In this document: positions 5,095-6,468 of the stretch, piece after piece | How the letters are laid out: each line of letters starts with the position of its first letter | Numbering within the stretch: the first letter of the stretch is position 1 | Source: RGDT01 sp964630925 | Lineage (GTDB): Bacteria > Planctomycetota > Planctomycetia > Gemmatales > Gemmataceae | Assembly (NCBI GenBank): GCA_964630925.1 | Contig: CAZVZK010000286.1 | Span: 1-6,468 of the forward strand | Length of the DNA: 6,468 bases | Direction of reading: 5' to 3' | Program-made: the position numbers and the translations under genes | Notes under the pieces: generated by a model | Databases searched by the model: none | Told to the model about the DNA's origin: nothing | What the model saw: the letters and a program-made list of their open reading frames with translations, nothing else

Positions 5095-6282
5095 ATGAGC
5101 CAGGTACTTCGGATCGCCATCGTGGACCCCGCGGACGGCACCCGCGAGCAGCTCCGCAACGTCCTCCTGGGCATGGAGAACGTCTGGCTCGACAACGAGA
5201 CCCCCCGCTACGAGTTCTTCTACGACATCGTCTTGCAGTCCCGCCCCGACCTCGCCCTCATCTCCATCGACGCCGACCAGGCCAAGGCCCTCAGCCTCAT
5301 CGAGATCCTCACCGCCGAGGCCCCCGAGGTCCCCATCCTCGCCATCAGCTCACGCAACGACGGCCAGGCCATCCTCAAGGCCCTCCGCTGCGGCGCCAAG
5401 GAATTCCTCACCGCCCCCATCGTCCTCGAGGACCTCCTCAAGGCCTTCCAGCGCATCCGCCCCCAGTCCGGGCCCTCCAGGCCCGGCGAGGCCTCCAAGG
5501 GCGCCGAGTCCCAGGTCATCTCCATCCTCGGCTCACGTGGCGGCGTCGGCTGCACCTCGCTGGCCGTCAACCTCGGATGCACACTGGCCTCCGAGCCGGG
5601 GCTCGGGGTGGCCCTGGTGGACCTCGACCTCGCGCTGGGCGACGCCGACGTGGCCCTCGACCTGGCCGGCGACTACACGCTGGCGGACGTGGCCCTGAAC
5701 GTGGACCGCCTCGACATGCAGTTCCTCAAGCGGTCGCTGTCGAAGCACTCCTCGGGCCTGTCCGTCCTGCCGCACCCCGTCCAGCTCGACGACGCCGCCC
5801 TGATCCGCGAGGACCACCTGCAGCGCGTCATCGGCCTGCTGCGGGCGAGCTACACGCACCTGGTGCTCGACCTGTCCAAGAGCTTCTCGCCGACCGACGT
5901 GACGGCCCTGCGGATGTCCGACGTGATCATCCTCGTGTGCCAGCTCGACCTGTCGAGCCTGCGGAACACGGTCCGCATGTTGATGGCGCTGGGCAACGAC
6001 GAGTCGCTGGCGAGCAAGGTGAAGATCGTGGTCAACCGCACGGGCATCCCCGGCAGCAGCATCACCGTGGCCAAGGCCGAAGAGACGCTGGGCAAGCCGG
6101 TGTTCTGGCAGATCCCCAACGAGCCGAAGCTGCTGGACGAGTCGCGCGACGAGGGCAAGCCGCTGTTGCAGCACGCGCCGAAGAGCAAGATGCAGCAGGC
6201 GATCGTCGCGATGGCGGGGGCACTGGCCGGCAAGCCGCTCCAGGCCGCAACGACGCAGGCGCCGAAGGGGTGGTGGGGATGA
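5095..6282 (+). CDS. cpaE: CpaE/TadZ, pseudo-receiver plus MinD/ParA-like ATPase-fold localisation protein
   Basis: This 395-residue cytoplasmic protein is thought to position the Tad machine. Residues 1-122 have a response-regulator fold (VLRIAIVDPADGTREQL; RPDLALISIDAD; GAKEFLTAPI). However, the phospho-acceptor position in PDLALIS is Ser57, and the usual Lys of the K-P motif is Ala107, so it is a pseudo-receiver. A Pro/Gly/Ser linker (about 123-138) leads to a MinD/ParA-like domain (about 139-380): a P-loop GSRGGVGCTSLAVNL (146-160), VDLDLALGDADVAL (175-188), and VVNRTG near 312-317. The P-loop has Arg148 and Cys153 where deviant Walker A motifs carry lysines, so ATP hydrolysis is doubtful; atypical P-loops are known in TadZ. 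Start ATG 5095 is backed by GGAG six bases upstream. The gene closes the visible cluster. Leucine codon use changes from CTC to CTG between the two domains. Confidence 0.92.
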   Translation: MSQVLRIAIVDPADGTREQLRNVLLGMENVWLDNETPRYEFFYDIVLQSRPDLALISIDADQAKALSLIEILTAEAPEVPILAISSRNDGQAILKALRCGAKEFLTAPIVLEDLLKAFQRIRPQSGPSRPGEASKGAESQVISILGSRGGVGCTSLAVNLGCTLASEPGLGVALVDLDLALGDADVALDLAGDYTLADVALNVDRLDMQFLKRSLSKHSSGLSVLPHPVQLDDAALIREDHLQRVIGLLRASYTHLVLDLSKSFSPTDVTALRMSDVIILVCQLDLSSLRNTVRMLMALGNDESLASKVKIVVNRTGIPGSSITVAKAEETLGKPVFWQIPNEPKLLDESRDEGKPLLQHAPKSKMQQAIVAMAGALAGKPLQAATTQAPKGWWG

Positions 6283-6287
6283 CGGGG

Positions 6288-6339
6288 AATAGCTGACAGC
6301 CAGCAACAGCCAGCGAACAGCCAGCAACAGCCAGCGAAA
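6288..6339. repeat. Right copy of the flanking repeat, inverted relative to 1-52
   Basis: Here the units read CAGCCAGCAA and CAGCCAGCGAA on the + strand. The reverse complement matches 1-52 at 49 of 52 positions, including the non-repetitive AATAGCTG end that starts five bases after the cpaE stop. It lies in the cpaE 3' region and can pair with the array at 6376-6403, so it may shape the end of the transcript. Confidence 0.85.
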
Positions 6340-6375
6340 ACAACCAACAGCCGGACTCCCGTCAGTGGGCCGGGT

Positions 6376-6403
6376 GTTGGCTGTTTGCTGGCTGTTTGCT
6401 GGC
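6376..6403. repeat. Third repeat arm, opposite in orientation to 6288-6339
   Basis: TGTTGGCTGTTTGCTGG followed by CTGTTTGCTGGC has the same unit and orientation as the left copy. Positions 6387-6402 are complementary to 6310-6325 at 15 of 16 positions, and the exception is a G-U pair in RNA. GGCTGTT at 6379-6385 also pairs with AACAGCC at 6346-6352. The 3' region of cpaE can therefore fold into a long stem-loop. No T-tract follows. Confidence 0.75.
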
Positions 6404-6442
6404 AGTAGCGGTTCACCGTACCCGGCCCGCCGATCACGTCAC

Positions 6443-6448
6443 TTGACA
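6443..6448 (+). promoter_or_regulatory. Perfect -35 hexamer TTGACA near the right edge
   Basis: TTGACA is an exact -35 consensus match. With a 17-base spacer the -10 would begin at 6466 and is cut off by the window end, so the promoter cannot be confirmed. It would drive whatever follows, possibly the missing cpaF-tadB-tadC genes. Confidence 0.3.
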
Positions 6449-6468
6449 GGTGAATTACCCTGGTGCGT

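Noticed and set aside
1..6404. Composite transposon or IS bounded by the inverted repeats
   Set aside because: No transposase or integrase is encoded, the repeats are arrays of short units, and target-site duplications cannot be seen.

Overview
The window is a high-GC, single-strand gene cluster for a Tad (Flp, type IVc) pilus. All six genes are on the + strand: two small Flp pilins, the prepilin peptidase CpaA/TadV, the periplasmic protein CpaB/RcpC, the outer-membrane secretin CpaC/RcpA and the polar-localisation factor CpaE/TadZ. The very GC-rich codon use, the VEYAVMLALI-type pilins, and the long proline- and cysteine-rich tails on CpaB and CpaC suggest a planctomycete, perhaps near Gemmata or Isosphaera. 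That assignment is from memory of family style, not from a search. The traffic ATPase (CpaF/TadA), the TadB/TadC platform and the minor pseudopilins are not in the window. They may follow downstream, where a perfect -35 hexamer appears 20 bases before the edge.

The most informative stretch is the 380-base leader. A sigma70-like promoter (75-103) precedes a clear cyclic di-GMP-I (GEMM-I) riboswitch aptamer (180-264). Its P2 stem carries a GCGA tetraloop, followed by the invariant GACGCAAAGCC and the 3' GGCAGCC...GGCTACC block. The aptamer is followed by a long hairpin (300-374) whose basal helix buries the ribosome binding site of the first pilin. Pilin synthesis therefore appears to be controlled directly by c-di-GMP at the RNA level, probably through translation.

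Layout: repeat arm (1-52); promoter, riboswitch and expression platform (75-380); flp1 (381-563); flp2 (644-823); two hairpins (831-892); cpaA (968-1588); hairpins (1610-1742); cpaB (1830-2903); hairpins (2917-2975); cpaC (3057-5003); hairpin (5028-5058); cpaE (5095-6282); inverted copy of the left repeat plus a third arm (6288-6404); candidate -35 (6443-6448). Genes do not overlap, each has its own Shine-Dalgarno sequence, and each stop codon is followed within about 30 bases by a GC-rich hairpin without a T-tract.

How the parts work together: CpaA cleaves the pilin leaders at Gly17; the mature pilins are assembled by an inner-membrane machine (not seen here), with CpaE helping to place it; the fibre leaves through the CpaC secretin ring, with CpaB as its periplasmic partner. 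Points deserving a second look are the riboswitch and its SD-sequestering platform, a 10-G homopolymer just inside cpaC that could cause phase variation, a CpaE with both domains lacking their usual catalytic residues, a planctomycete-style Cys/Pro tail on the secretin, and near-identical 52-base inverted repeats bracketing the cluster.
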